From assembly GCA_905221605.1 (NCBI GenBank), contig CAJNDS010002144.1, positions 602,647 through 638,167 of the forward strand: a DNA stretch of 35,521 bases. Reading direction: 5' to 3'. The notes under the pieces are model-generated. The model saw only the letters and a program-made list of their open reading frames with translations, searched no databases and had not been told where the DNA came from. The position numbers and the translations under genes were made by a program. Below, in pieces: positions 26,521 through 35,521 of this stretch. Within the stretch, counting starts at the first letter, position 1. Every line of letters begins with the position of its first letter. Source of the DNA: Symbiodinium natans (lineage: Eukaryota > Sar > Dinophyceae > Suessiales > Symbiodiniaceae).

Positions 26521-26695
26521 GGTGCCTGAACCATAACACCATAATGCTATAATACCAGACTACTACAGTACTATAATGCTAGAATGCCAGAATACTATAA
26601 TCCATAATACCATAATCGTAGAATCAAAAATATTAAATTTCTAGAATACCATAATACTATGATCCAGAATACGAAAATACTATAATGATCCCAAG
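26521..26695 (+). repeat. AT-rich ATACTATAAT/ACCATAATG tandem tract
   Basis: Degenerate 8-10-bp units (ACCATAATGC, ATACTATAATC, AGAATACCATAAT) over about 165 bp, ending directly at the acceptor of the next exon. Confidence 0.75.
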
Positions 26696-26754
26696 GCGAT
26701 CCTGGTCCGAGATGACACGACCTGCAACGCCTTGGCCTTGGATCTCACGCGCAG
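26696..26754 (+). CDS. Probable PPR exon
   Basis: Acceptor CCCAAG|GCG, donor CGCAG|GTTC. It encodes AILVRDDTTCNALALDLTR; C, N, A and L are at positions 5, 6, 7 and 12. Both splice sites are of the gene's usual type. Confidence 0.5.
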
Positions 26755-27053
26755 GTTCGTCCCCACGCGCGAGAGAGGGGGGCGGGGTGGGGGCGGGTTG
26801 AGGGGGTTTGGGGTTTGGGGTTTAGGGTTTAGGGTTTGGGGTTTGGGGTTTGGGGTTTAGGGTTTACGGTTTGGGGTTTGGGGTTTGGGGTTTGGGGTTT
26901 GGCGTTTCTGCGGTTTATAGGGTTCAGGGTTTACGGTGCAGGGTTTTGGATTTAGGGTTTAGGGTTAGGGTTACAAAATCTGATGGCCGCCTAAGCAAGA
27001 GGTCAGAATTCATAGAACCGTCGCCAATGTCCCATTTGCGATAATCCCTCTAA
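26755..27053 (+). repeat. TTTGGGG/TTTAGGG array and unique DNA
   Basis: A homogeneous TTTGGGG/TTTAGGG array 26805-26970, then unique sequence to the element at 27054. Confidence 0.75.
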
Positions 27054-27248
27054 ATCTAAGGGAAGGTACATCATCCCTTGCCTTCTCTAGGGTTCTGGGC
27101 CTTCGGGATGTAAGGGGTATGTAAGGGTTCCACTTAACCCCAAACCCCAAACCCCAAACCCTAAACCCTAAACCCCAAACCCTAAACCCTAAACCCTAAA
27201 CCCTAAACCCTAAACAAGGGCCCACACTAAGGGACCGTGTAGCGACCC
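27054..27248. mobile_element. MITE family 3 copy interrupted by a telomere-like array
   Basis: The left part starts CTAAGGGAAGGTACATCA and the right part starts AAGGGCCCACACTAAGGGAC. Together they match the 25157 element, but between them lie about 80 bp of CCCCAAA/CCCTAAA (27136-27214). Confidence 0.6.
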
Positions 27249-28415
27249 TTCGACTAAGCCCTCAACCCTGAAGCCTAAACCCTTGAATCCCGGCTTAGGG
27301 TTTAGGGTTTAGGGTTTAGGGTTTAGGGTAAACCTCGGGACCTCTACCTCCAACGTATTCAGGGGGTGGTTGAGCATGTTAAGGGTTTCGGGGTTTAGGG
27401 TTTAGGGTTGAGGGTTCAGGGTTTCGGGCTTTGGTGGCTGAGGTTCTTTGTTGGCTTTAGGGAGGCCTTTTGGCATTTTGGGCTTTGGGGAGCTCATGGG
27501 TTTTAGGGCTTCGAGGGTTTAGGGTTTTAGGGCTTTTGAGGTTGTTGGGGACCGGTGTATTGCTTTGGGCTTCGGGGCTTCAGGGTGTCGGGCTGAAGGG
27601 CTTGTGCGGCTTTGAAGGTGTCGCGGTCGTGTACTAAACCGAAGAGCAAAGCTAGCCCTAAACCCTAAACCTTAAACCCTAAACCCTAAACCCTAAACCC
27701 TAAAACCTAAACCCTAAACCCTAAACCCTAAACCCAAATCCCAAACCCTCTGAGCCGAAGCCATGCGTCTTAAGCCCTTAAGCCACTCCAGGCCCAGAAG
27801 CCTGAACTCTAAAATCCCTGAAGCCCAAAGATAGCAAAAAACACCTAAAACCCTGCACCCTGAACCCTCAACACTACACCCTGCACCCTCAGCCCTCAGC
27901 CTGCGTTGACTTCGGCCGGCGCGCCTTTTGTGGCTCGAAGAGAAGGGGGCGTCTGAGTCCATGGGGCAGAGGTTCCCGGTAGTCTAGGGTTTAGGGTTTA
28001 GGGTTTAGGGTTTAGGGTTTAGGGTTTAGGGTTTAGGGTTTAGTGGTTGGCGGTCGGTGCTTCAGGGTTCAGAGGTGGAGTGTTTAGGGGCCCTGAACCC
28101 GAAACCCTGCACCTGCACCCGCGCACCCCAAAAGCCTCTGACTTCCTAATTGCCCCATGCCACAAGCCCCCGACCTTTCCAAGGCCTCCTAGGACCTTCT
28201 CGCGTTTCAGGGACCCTCAGCACCAAAAATAGAGCTCCAAGCCCCAGACCCTAAACCCTAGATCTCAGGGTATAAGTTTCTTACATATGGGATTACATAG
28301 GCTCTGCACCCTGAGCTCTAAGCTTCTAAACTACACTCGAAACCAACCCTAAACCCTAAACCCGAAGCCCTAAACCCTAAACACTCATCCCACTACGACC
28401 CCACAAAACTGGGGA
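27249..28415 (+). repeat. Telomere-like arrays and unique DNA
   Basis: TTTAGGG 27296-27330; decayed G-rich units 27385-27560; CCCTAAA 27655-27735; TTTAGGG 27988-28044; CCCTAAA 28344-28384. The patch 27900-27960 is GC-rich and exon-like but one or two residues off register. Confidence 0.65.
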
Positions 28416-28487
28416 GAGCGCCCTTGCGCGGCCATGGGCTGGGCTGAGCAGCTTCTCTCGCACCTTCCGTGCCCTGGTTTCCGTCCG
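28416..28487 (+). CDS. Possible PPR exon
   Basis: The frame encodes ERPCAAMGWAEQLLSHLPCP then GFRP. The C..GWAE.LL...FRP order fits, but spacings are one or two residues short and no AG|G acceptor is present. It could be a relic. Confidence 0.3.
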
Positions 28488-28920
28488 ATCTTGCGGGTTT
28501 AGGGTTGCGGGTGGCGGGTTTAGGGTTTAGGGTTTAGGGTTTAGGGCTTTTCCTTGCGAGGCTAGGGTTTGGGGTCTAGGGCCATTTTGATGGATTTAGG
28601 GTTTAGGACTTGGGGCCCGCAAGGTCTTGTAGGCTTTAGGGTCCTGCGACCGCGTCAAAGAACCCCGAGCCAGCAGAAGCATGGTTGACGGACGTTTAGG
28701 GTTTAGGGTTTACGTTTTGGGGTTTAGGATTTAGAGGTTTAGAGGTTTAGAGGTTTAGAGGTTTAGAGGTTTAGAGGTTTAGAGGTTTAGAGGTTTAGAG
28801 GTTTAGAGGTTTAGAGGTTTAGAGGTTTAGGGTTTAGGGTTTAGGGGTATAGGGTATAGGGCTTCGGGACGTTTAGGGTTTAGGGTTTAGGGTTGGGGGC
28901 TAGCGTGCTTTGGGAAGCAG
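28488..28920 (+). repeat. TTTAGGG and homogeneous TTTAGAGG array
   Basis: TTTAGGG 28508-28545, and a clean array of about twelve 8-bp TTTAGAGG units 28728-28826, flanked by TTTAGGG. Confidence 0.8.
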
Positions 28921-28973
28921 GCACGTGGACACGGGATTTGAGCACCCGCTGGGCCACGCCACGGCAGATCCAG
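28921..28973 (+). CDS. Possible PPR exon
   Basis: Acceptor AAGCAG|GCA and GC donor ATCCAG|GCGG. In phase 1 it encodes TWTRDLSTRWATPRQIQ, loosely similar to the exon at 25385 (TWRDATECNAPRHVE). Weak. Confidence 0.3.
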
Positions 28974-29279
28974 GCGGGGTCTGGGGTGTTGAAGGGGTTT
29001 CGGGTTTTGGGGTTGCAAGTCACAGAAACCCGAAACCCTAAATTCCAAAGCCGAAACCCTAAACCCGCACCCCTAAACCCTAAACTCTAAACCCTAAACC
29101 CTAAACCAGAAGCGGTGATTTGTAGCACACGGGCATCTCGCAGAATTATTAATTGTAGGGAGGTACCCCTCACAGACCCACCGACATACGAGGATCCTTG
29201 TTATACCAAAAAGTAGCCGAAGCCAGAGAGCCTGCCTGCCAACTCATCTTGCCTAAGTATGCCTCGGAACCAGTGGAGG
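28974..29279 (+). other. Short CCCTAAA block and unique DNA
   Basis: CCCTAAA 29034-29106, then unique sequence without recognised content. Confidence 0.5.
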
Positions 29280-29365
29280 CCCTCATTTTTCTTTTTTAAG
29301 GTTAGGTTCCCTCATAAGTCCTAGGGGACCCTTTTTATTCCTAGGTTTCTCTTGGGTCTAGATGC
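29280..29365. mobile_element. Family 6 inverted-repeat element, partial copy
   Basis: Ends in TTTATTCCTAGGTTTCTCTT then GGGTCTAG, matching the reverse complement of the 16869 arm. The upstream CTTTTTTAAGGTTAGGTTCC matches 16758 onward. Confidence 0.5.
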
Positions 29366-30130
29366 TCCTCAACAACTTGCCGCCAGGACATTTCGTCTCA
29401 GCCCCGGCGCGGTTTTTGTACGGTTTAGGGTTTAGGAAGTTTAGGGTTGAAGGGGTTAGGGTTTAGGGTTTAGGGTTTAGGGTTTAGGGTTTAGGGTTGA
29501 AGGGGGCTTAGGGTTCCCTAAGCCGTTTAGGGTTTGGGGTCTAGGAATCCCCACATCCTAAGCCCCAAATCCTGAAGCCTTGGGCTCAGGGTTTAGGGTA
29601 GGCCAGCGGCGCCCTGTTGATCGTGTCTTGCCTTGTAGAAGGCTCTTCCCTAAAAGCCCTAAGCCCCAAGCCCAGATCCCTACACCCTAAACCCTAAATC
29701 TAAATCTCTAAACCCTAAACCCTAAACCCTAAACCCTAAACCCTAAACCCTAAACCCTAAACCCTGAACCCTAAACCCTAAACCCTCAACCCTCAACCCT
29801 AAACCCCCTAAACCCTTACGCACCAAGAAAACCTCCATAAAAGAAGGTGAGGCCTCGGAACTGAGTGAATCTCAGGGAGGCTTCGGAGTAGTCGGGGGAA
29901 CATCGGCTTACGCAAAGCTCGGGGTTTCAGAGTTTGGGTTTAGGGTTTAGGGTTTAGGGTTTAGGGTTTAGGGTTTAGGGTCATTTAGGGTTCGGGGTTG
30001 AGGGGTTTAGGGTTCAGGGTTCGGGGTTTAGGGTTTAGGGTTTAGGGTTTGGGGTTTAGGGTTTGGGGTTTAGGGTTTAGGGTCATTTAGGGTTCGGGGT
30101 TGAGGGGTTTAGGGTTCAGGGTTCGGGGTG
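29366..30130 (+). repeat. TTTAGGG, CCCTAAA, TTTAGGG arrays with a 48-bp duplication
   Basis: TTTAGGG 29424-29508; CCCTAAA 29682-29815; TTTAGGG/TTCGGGG 29935-30130. Bases 29981-30028 recur without change at 30083-30130. Confidence 0.8.
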
Positions 30131-30235
30131 TGGAGTTTCGGGCTTCAGGCTGTTGCTGCTATCCCCAAGACCTCATTCCCGTGGCTGTTTCAAGGTCAAC
30201 ATGGCTCATTGCGGTGACCCGCTTCACTTCAACAT

Positions 30236-30355
30236 GTACCCAAAGAGCCCGATATCCCTCAATTAAGGAGTATTCCTTAAATTACATCATATTAAGGACC
30301 CCTATATAAATTAAGCAATATTCCCTGAGTAAGGAATATTGGGCCCTTTGGGTAC
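30236..30355. mobile_element. MITE-like palindromic element, family 5
   Basis: Inverted repeats of about 45 bp (36 of 45 matching): the left begins GTACCCAAAGAGCCCGATAT, and the reverse complement of the right begins GTACCCAAAGGGCCCAATAT. The centre of about 30 bp is AT-rich. Only one copy recognised here. Confidence 0.6.
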
Positions 30356-30622
30356 CTTTAGGACTATGGCGGGCAGAGGGCCTTTCCTTAGAGGGTTTGG
30401 GCTCTAAGGAGAACGCCTGGGGTAGCCAACCGACTCTTGGGTTCCCAAACACTAGGAGCAAAAGAGCCTGAAAAATCCTTGAGGGTTTAGGGTTTAGGGT
30501 TTAGGGTTTAGGGTTTAGGGTTTAGGGTTTAGGGTTTTAGGGGTTTAGGGCCACACGGTCCTGATGTACTGAAGCAGGACCCCCAGCAAAAAGGAACGAA
30601 AACACCACGCTTTCCTCCGCAG
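30356..30622 (+). repeat. Unique DNA and TTTAGGG array
   Basis: TTTAGGG 30484-30548, about nine units; the rest is unique. Confidence 0.7.
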
Positions 30623-30689
30623 CCGCTTGTCCAACCACCCGCCAATCCTGCGCTTCGCTGCTGCCATGGCCGCCCCTGCGCCGCCCGGC
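30623..30689 (+). CDS. Probable PPR exon (last in window)
   Basis: Acceptor TTCCTCCGCAG|C after a pyrimidine stretch. The frame reads RLSNHPPILRFAAAMAAP. P, F, AAM and AA occupy positions 0, 5, 7-9 and 10-11. The first base after AG is C, unlike the other exons. The end is uncertain (GC or GA donors at 30678-30690). Confidence 0.45.
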
Positions 30690-31334
30690 GAGAGTCAAGG
30701 GTGTAGGGGCGCAGGGTTTAGGGTTTAGGGTTTAGGGTTTAGGGTTTAGGGTTTAGGGCCTTAGGGTGTAGGGGATTGGGGTTTAGGGTGTACGGGATTG
30801 GGGTTTGGGTTTTAGGGGATTGAGGGGTGATGGGTGCATGTAGGGGCTTCCGGGGATAGGGGAGGTTAGGGGTAGGGTTCTAGGTTTTTTTGGGCGGTTT
30901 GGAGGGCTTAGGGTTTGGGGTTCAAGGGTCTTCGGGTTTTGGGATTCAGGAAGTTCAGGTCAGGGGCCGGAAGAGTCTGGAGGGTTTAGGGTTTAGGGTT
31001 TAGGGTTTAGGGTTTAGGGTTTAGGGTTTAGGGTTAGAGCTTAGGGGTTCAGGGGTTTGCAGAGTTGTAGCAGGCCATGGGGCTTCATGCTATGGGGTCT
31101 CAGGTTTGCAGGGATGTGGAGGGGGGATGTCAGGCCCAACGCTAAACCCTAAAGCCTAAAGCCCCCTAAACCCTAAACCACAAACTCTAAACCCTATGCC
31201 CTTATGAGTCCCTAAACCCCCAAACCCTTAACCCCAGACCCCAATCCCAAAACCCTGTACCCCAAGTCGGCTGCGAAAGGCTCCTTGCTGGCTCAAGATT
31301 AAACCCCAAAACCTAAACCTGAGGCCCTAACACG
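30690..31334 (+). repeat. Last telomere-like arrays of the window
   Basis: TTTAGGG 30715-30758 and 30983-31035, decayed units between them, sparse CCCTAAA 31143-31330. No telomere arrays occur beyond this point. Confidence 0.75.
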
Positions 31335-32428
31335 CTCTCGCTCCCTCTCCCTCTCTCTCTGTCCCTCCCGCTCTCTCCCTCTCTCGCTTCCTTGCGCTCT
31401 CTCTCTCCCTCTCTCTCCCTCTCTCTCCTTCTTTGTTTCTTTATTTCTTTATTTCTTTATTTCTTTATTTCTTTTTTCTTTATTACTTTATTTCTTTATT
31501 GCTTTATTTCTTTATTTCTTTATTTCTTTATTTCTTAATTTCTTTATTTCTTTATTTCTTTATTTCTTTATTTCTTTGTTTCTTTGTTTCTTTGTTTCTT
31601 TGTTTCTTTGTTTCTTTGTTTCTTTGTTTCTTTGTTTCTTTGTTTCTTTGTTTCTTTGTTTCTTTGTTTCTTTGTTTCTTTGTTTCTTTGTTTCTTTGTT
31701 TCTTTGTTTCTTTGTTTCTTTGTTTCTTTGTTTTCTTTGTTTCTTTGTTTCTTTGTTTCTTTGTTTCTTTGTTTCTTTGTTTCTTTGTTTCTTTATTTCT
31801 TTATTTCTTTATTTCTTTATTTCTTTATATCTTTATTTCTTTGTTTCTTTATTTCTTTATTTCTGTATTTCTCTATTTCTTTATTTCTTTACTTCTTTAT
31901 TTCTTTATTTCTTGGTTTCTTGATTTCTTGATTTCTTGATTTCTTTATTTCTTGATTTCATTATTCTTTATTTCTTTATTCCTTTATTTCTTCATTTCTT
32001 CACGATTCTTGATTTCTTATTTCTTTATTTCTTTATTTTCTTCCTATTAGTCTTTTCTTTATTTATTTCTTATTTCTTTATTTCTTTTATTCTTTATTTC
32101 TTCATTTCTTTATCTTTATTCATTATCTTTTTTCTGTATTTCTTTATTTCTTATTTCTTAGTCTTTATTTATATGTTCTTATTTCTCATTTCTGTTAATT
32201 TCTTATTCTCTTATTTCCATTTCTTTATGTCTTTATTTCTTTATTTCTTTAATCCTTTATTTCTTTATTTCTTTATTTCTCTATTTCTTTATTTCTTTAT
32301 TTCTTTATTTCTTTATTTCTTTATTTCTTTATTTCTCTATTTCTTTATTTCTTTATTTCTTTATTTCTTTATTTCTTTATTTCTTTATTTCTTTATTTCT
32401 TTATTTTCTTATTTCTTTATTTCTGTCA
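31335..32428 (+). repeat. CT-rich microsatellite: CTCTCC then TTTCTTTA/TTTCTTTG
   Basis: CTCTCTCC units to about 31428, then about 1 kb of TTTCTTTA with an inner homogeneous TTTCTTTG block (about 31576-31790) and a degenerate middle (31980-32230). Phe/Leu-rich long frames here are artefacts. Confidence 0.95.
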
Positions 32429-32445
32429 TGTTGAGCCAAGAAAAT

Positions 32446-32880
32446 GGTCGGTCTGCAAGTGCAGTACAAATCCCATGCTTTGTCAATGAAAGTTCGCACC
32501 TCTTTGCAGTTCTTAAGCTGACTAGGTGTCGGTCTGCAAGTGCAATGAAAATCCCATGACGTCTTCCCACGCTTGTCAATGCGAAAGTTCGCAACTCGCA
32601 AAAGCACCTTTGTCACAAGCACAAAATTTTTGTCTCAAATACGGGAACACCTCCTCATTTTCTTTTCGACATCCGTGTTAACTGCAACATGCAAGCGAAC
32701 TCGTCATTCTTCCTGGCGACAATGGAGATCCTTTGTCGGCACGGGTATGTCGGATGCCTGGCCTGACGTGATTGTAACTCGTTACTCGAGCACCAAGAGA
32801 TGCCTTGTCGGTCTGCAAGTGTAGTAGAAATCCCATGCTTTGTCGAAAGTTCACCTAAAGTTCACCTCTTGCAGTTCTTA
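32446..32880 (+). repeat. 75-bp dispersed repeat, three copies
   Basis: Copies at 32446-32517, 32527-32600 and 32806-32880 share GTCGGTCTGCAAGTG, AAATCCCATG and, with variation, AAAGTTCGCACCTCTTTGCA. No gene seen. Confidence 0.75.
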
Positions 32881-34140
32881 AACCCCTGATAACCGAAAAA
32901 CGGTTTTGCAACCAAACCACCAGACACTTGCCCAACACGGGAAAAATTGAACTTGGGTCAAACTTGAAGTTTATTGTTTTTCCATGTTGGGCGAAACAAC
33001 CCAGTTTGAAGAGAGTGTGTGTAAAGCCCCCAGCTACCAGACAAATCCCCACCTGAGGCCTGACCTGTCAACCTTGCGACCTATCCCAATCGCAACGCCA
33101 GTGTTTGGCGAATTTTGGGGCTGGAGGGGGGGGTTCTGCTGGCATGGCTTCTTCTCGCCGCGGTGCAAAGACTTCTGCTGCGAAAACCGTTCAAGCAGCG
33201 ATGTCGATGCAGTATTTTACGCAAGTGTTCGTGTTTTGTCATTTACGATCTGCCAAGCTCAGGCTGAGAGTCAGCAGATTGTGAACCTCCATGCTTGCCA
33301 TTGACACGGAGCGCCCGTATGCGCATTCAAAGCCGCACTTCCGGTCGGGCGCAGAAGTGCCATGATGCAGCCGGACAGCTGAGACCATGCGATGTACGCT
33401 TTCTGCAACTGTCCCATCACTGAAACGACGAACTTGTGGCTCAGATGCACACGTCCGAGGCTGGTAGGAACCAGAAATCCCGCACATGTGGCTTGTCGCA
33501 TGAAAGTCCATAAAATCTGGTGTCTGACGCCTGTCGTGGACAGCGTAATGACAGGTTGGACTCCTCCTGTCCTGAAACCGCAGGCACTCTGCCGCTATGT
33601 CTGCAGCCTTCGAGAAAAAGAATTGTGCAAGAATCAGAACAAAGACCTCACAGTTGCAGAATCCATCAGTTGCAAAATCCATGAAACTCGACGTTTCAGA
33701 CAACACACACTGCATGACCTCACCCAGTTGCATTGGGAAGGAGAAACCGAGCCACCTATTTCCATCCTGAACATCATAATCTAGATGCTTTGAGCGTCTC
33801 TTGCGATCGTGGGATGTAGCTCACCACACAGCGCTTCAATACGGAGACCTTCCAAGACATTCGAGCCCTTTGACATCGAGGCAACGGGCAAAAACCAACA
33901 GCATGCACTCACCATGCCTCAGTCAGGCTTCCAACGCACGCGTTTCGGCACGAACGACGTGGGCATGCACACGGAGTGAGTTACTGCAAAGGTCTGTCCC
34001 TCAGAGCTTCCCACGCACTGCTTCAAGGCTTGCACAGCAAGCTCAGTGCTCTCCAAACTCATCACGGGGAACTGAACCAAAGAGCATACCCCGCGGGCTT
34101 GGGTTGAGGGTTACAACCCCGGGTCCGACCCCGGCGGCGG
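32881..34140 (+). other. Unique DNA, no recognised gene
   Basis: About 1.26 kb without telomere repeats. The longest frame is 164 codons on the minus strand (33239-33733), overlapping a 130-codon plus frame. Neither shows a known motif or biased composition, so I do not call a gene. Confidence 0.5.
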
Positions 34141-34268
34141 GGGGAAGGGGGGGGGGGGGGCTAACCCTTTAAGGTTTTGGGTTAACCCGAGAACCTCAGG
34201 TATCAGATCAAGATAATCTGAACCCCAACCAGGGTTCGGGTTGGGGTTAACCCTTACCTCTTTTTTTT
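34141..34268 (+). repeat. G-run and GGGTTAACCC palindromes
   Basis: A G-run to 34160; the perfect palindrome GGGTTAACCC at 34179-34188 and 34244-34253; a hairpin AACCCCAACC/GGTTGGGGTT at 34221-34248; a T-run at 34261. Confidence 0.7.
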
Positions 34269-35521
34269 TTGGACCATTGCCTCTTTACTACATCAGCAGC
34301 GCAGTAGGTCGATCTCAATGCGAGAGGTGAAACGGAGCAGGTGCGAAAACCAAAGCAAACACACCAAAACAAACACAAAACACAACCACCAACCAGCAGC
34401 AACCCGAAGAACAGAGCACCAAAAGTCTACGTGTCCCCCGTCCAGGTTTAATTGAGCAGCGCAGAGCATACGGGGGGGTCGCAAAATGCGAGGGTGTGCC
34501 AGATCATCAAAACCACCATCATGTAGCTACAGGAGCAAAGAAGGTGGCGAAAAGGAAAGGTACAAAATGGCCCATGATTGACACACCAAATCACGCAACC
34601 GCTCTTGAATGCTTTGCGGGAGGAAGAAGAAGAATTTGGGTTAAAGACGACGAAGCCACATCGCCAGAGGTGCAAGTCATGAAACACAAAACTCATCAGC
34701 TCTGGGGCTTGTAGATTGACGCATGACAAGCCAGTGTCTTTTAACGCCCAGGTGGGGCCACACAAAGGCCGCATGTGGGCGCTTGCAGCGTACACACCGC
34801 GAGCGTTCACGCGATGCTTCCCATCGGTGGACTTCCCCATTGAAAAAAAGTAACGCACCTCTTTTCCGCGCGCCCGCAGCCGCACCCTCTGATCTTGAAA
34901 CCCGTCACTTTTGTCACTTTTGCTCAACCGCGCGCGCTCGTCCAGCGCCCAGAGACTGTCGCCCGCTTGGCTGCGCCTCTGGCACCCGCTGATGCTCATT
35001 TGCGCGCTCAATCTCATGATACTTATTCTCCGCCCGCCGATGCTCATCTGGCCCGCTGATGGTCCGCAACGACTTCTCTTAAAAAAACGTCATTTTGTTT
35101 CTTTTTCCGCGCGTGCCCCCAAAACGCGCAAGAAATAAAAGTAAAAACCTAAAGTGACAAAGAGTAACAGCTTTTCTGGAAGCAGTGCTTGGCTCTGGAA
35201 GGTGGATTTTCGAGTAACACAAAAAGTGACAAAAGTGACAACCTTTTCTGAAACAGCCTTTGTCTTACACCCAGATCTTGCACTTTCCGGCCAGCTCAGC
35301 TGATGTCCGCTGCAACTTCTGATCAAGAAACCGCAAAAAACCGAAGAAACAAAAGTGACAGCCTGAGCTTTTGTGCTGGAATTTTAGAGACCGCAAGAAG
35401 TAACAGGGAGAACTTTTCAGAAACAGCTTTCATCTCACGGCCAGATTTTTTGCGCTCTCTCTTCAAAAGCACTCCCCAGACATCCTTGAAGGCTGTGCAC
35501 AGCAGCCAGCCTGAATAAAAG
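34269..35521 (+). other. Unique DNA with degenerate repeats near the right end, no recognised gene
   Basis: A 199-codon minus-strand frame (34448-35047) is the longest here, but it has no recognisable domain and matches no pattern I know. From 35,150 on, motifs AAAGTGACA and CTTTTC(T/A)GAAACAGC recur about every 170 bp, suggesting a degenerate long-period repeat. Confidence 0.45.

Noticed and set aside
31433-32559. Long Phe/Leu-rich open frames (up to about 207 codons)
   Set aside because: Direct translation of the TTTCTTTA/TTTCTTTG microsatellite; open in all phases for lack of stops, not a gene.
33239-33733. 164-codon minus-strand frame as a gene
   Set aside because: No recognisable motif, overlapping frames on both strands of similar length, no splice or composition support.
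34448-35047. 199-codon minus-strand frame as a gene
   Set aside because: No recognisable domain. Isolated long frames of this size occur by chance in GC-rich DNA; left unassigned.

Overview
The window looks like nuclear DNA of a dinoflagellate. Five things point there: Arabidopsis-type telomere repeats (CCCTAAA/TTTAGGG); very short exons in very long introns; 5' splice sites that are GC or GA as often as GT; exons that nearly always resume with G after the acceptor AG; and encoded units of the YNAAxxAC.....W..AL.LL type, which are abundant in dinoflagellate pentatricopeptide-repeat (PPR) proteins. Genus cannot be fixed from this window. Nothing bacterial, plasmid-like or viral was seen.

Layout. 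(1) About 180 to 15,483, plus strand: one PPR gene in at least 21 exons of 11 to about 120 nt. Exons 2 to 21 splice in silico into one open frame of about 981 nt (some 327 codons) over 13.6 kb, so about 93 percent of that span is intron. The units keep a 35-residue register (P at 0, C or L at 12, W at 18, next P 16-17 residues later) through every junction, which is the main evidence for the gene model. The introns consist largely of telomere-like arrays. In most of them TTTAGGG lies on the donor side and CCCTAAA on the acceptor side, so the pre-mRNA could fold each intron into a long hairpin. (2) About 15.5 to 31.3 kb: the same telomere-array landscape, with scattered in-register PPR exons (17145, 17949, 19057, 21720, 26038, 26696, 30623) that could not be joined into one frame. 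They may be the rest of the gene or decaying copies. A reversed zinc-finger fragment, probably from a retroelement, and a tandem array of about 50-bp units also lie here. (3) 31.3 to 32.43 kb: about 1.1 kb of CT-rich microsatellite, mainly TTTCTTTA/TTTCTTTG. (4) 32.43 to 35.52 kb: different DNA without telomere repeats, holding a 75-bp repeat in three copies, other short repeats and no recognisable gene.

Scattered through parts 1 and 2 are at least six families of short (80-135 bp) terminal-inverted-repeat elements resembling MITEs. Several enclose, are interrupted by, or break off into telomere-like arrays, and one ends 4 bp from the acceptor junction of exon 14. This suggests, without proving it, that small transposable elements helped create or spread these telomere-repeat introns.

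Most long open frames in the window are artefacts of simple repeats and are left out. All splice sites are inferred from sequence alone; transcript data would decide them.
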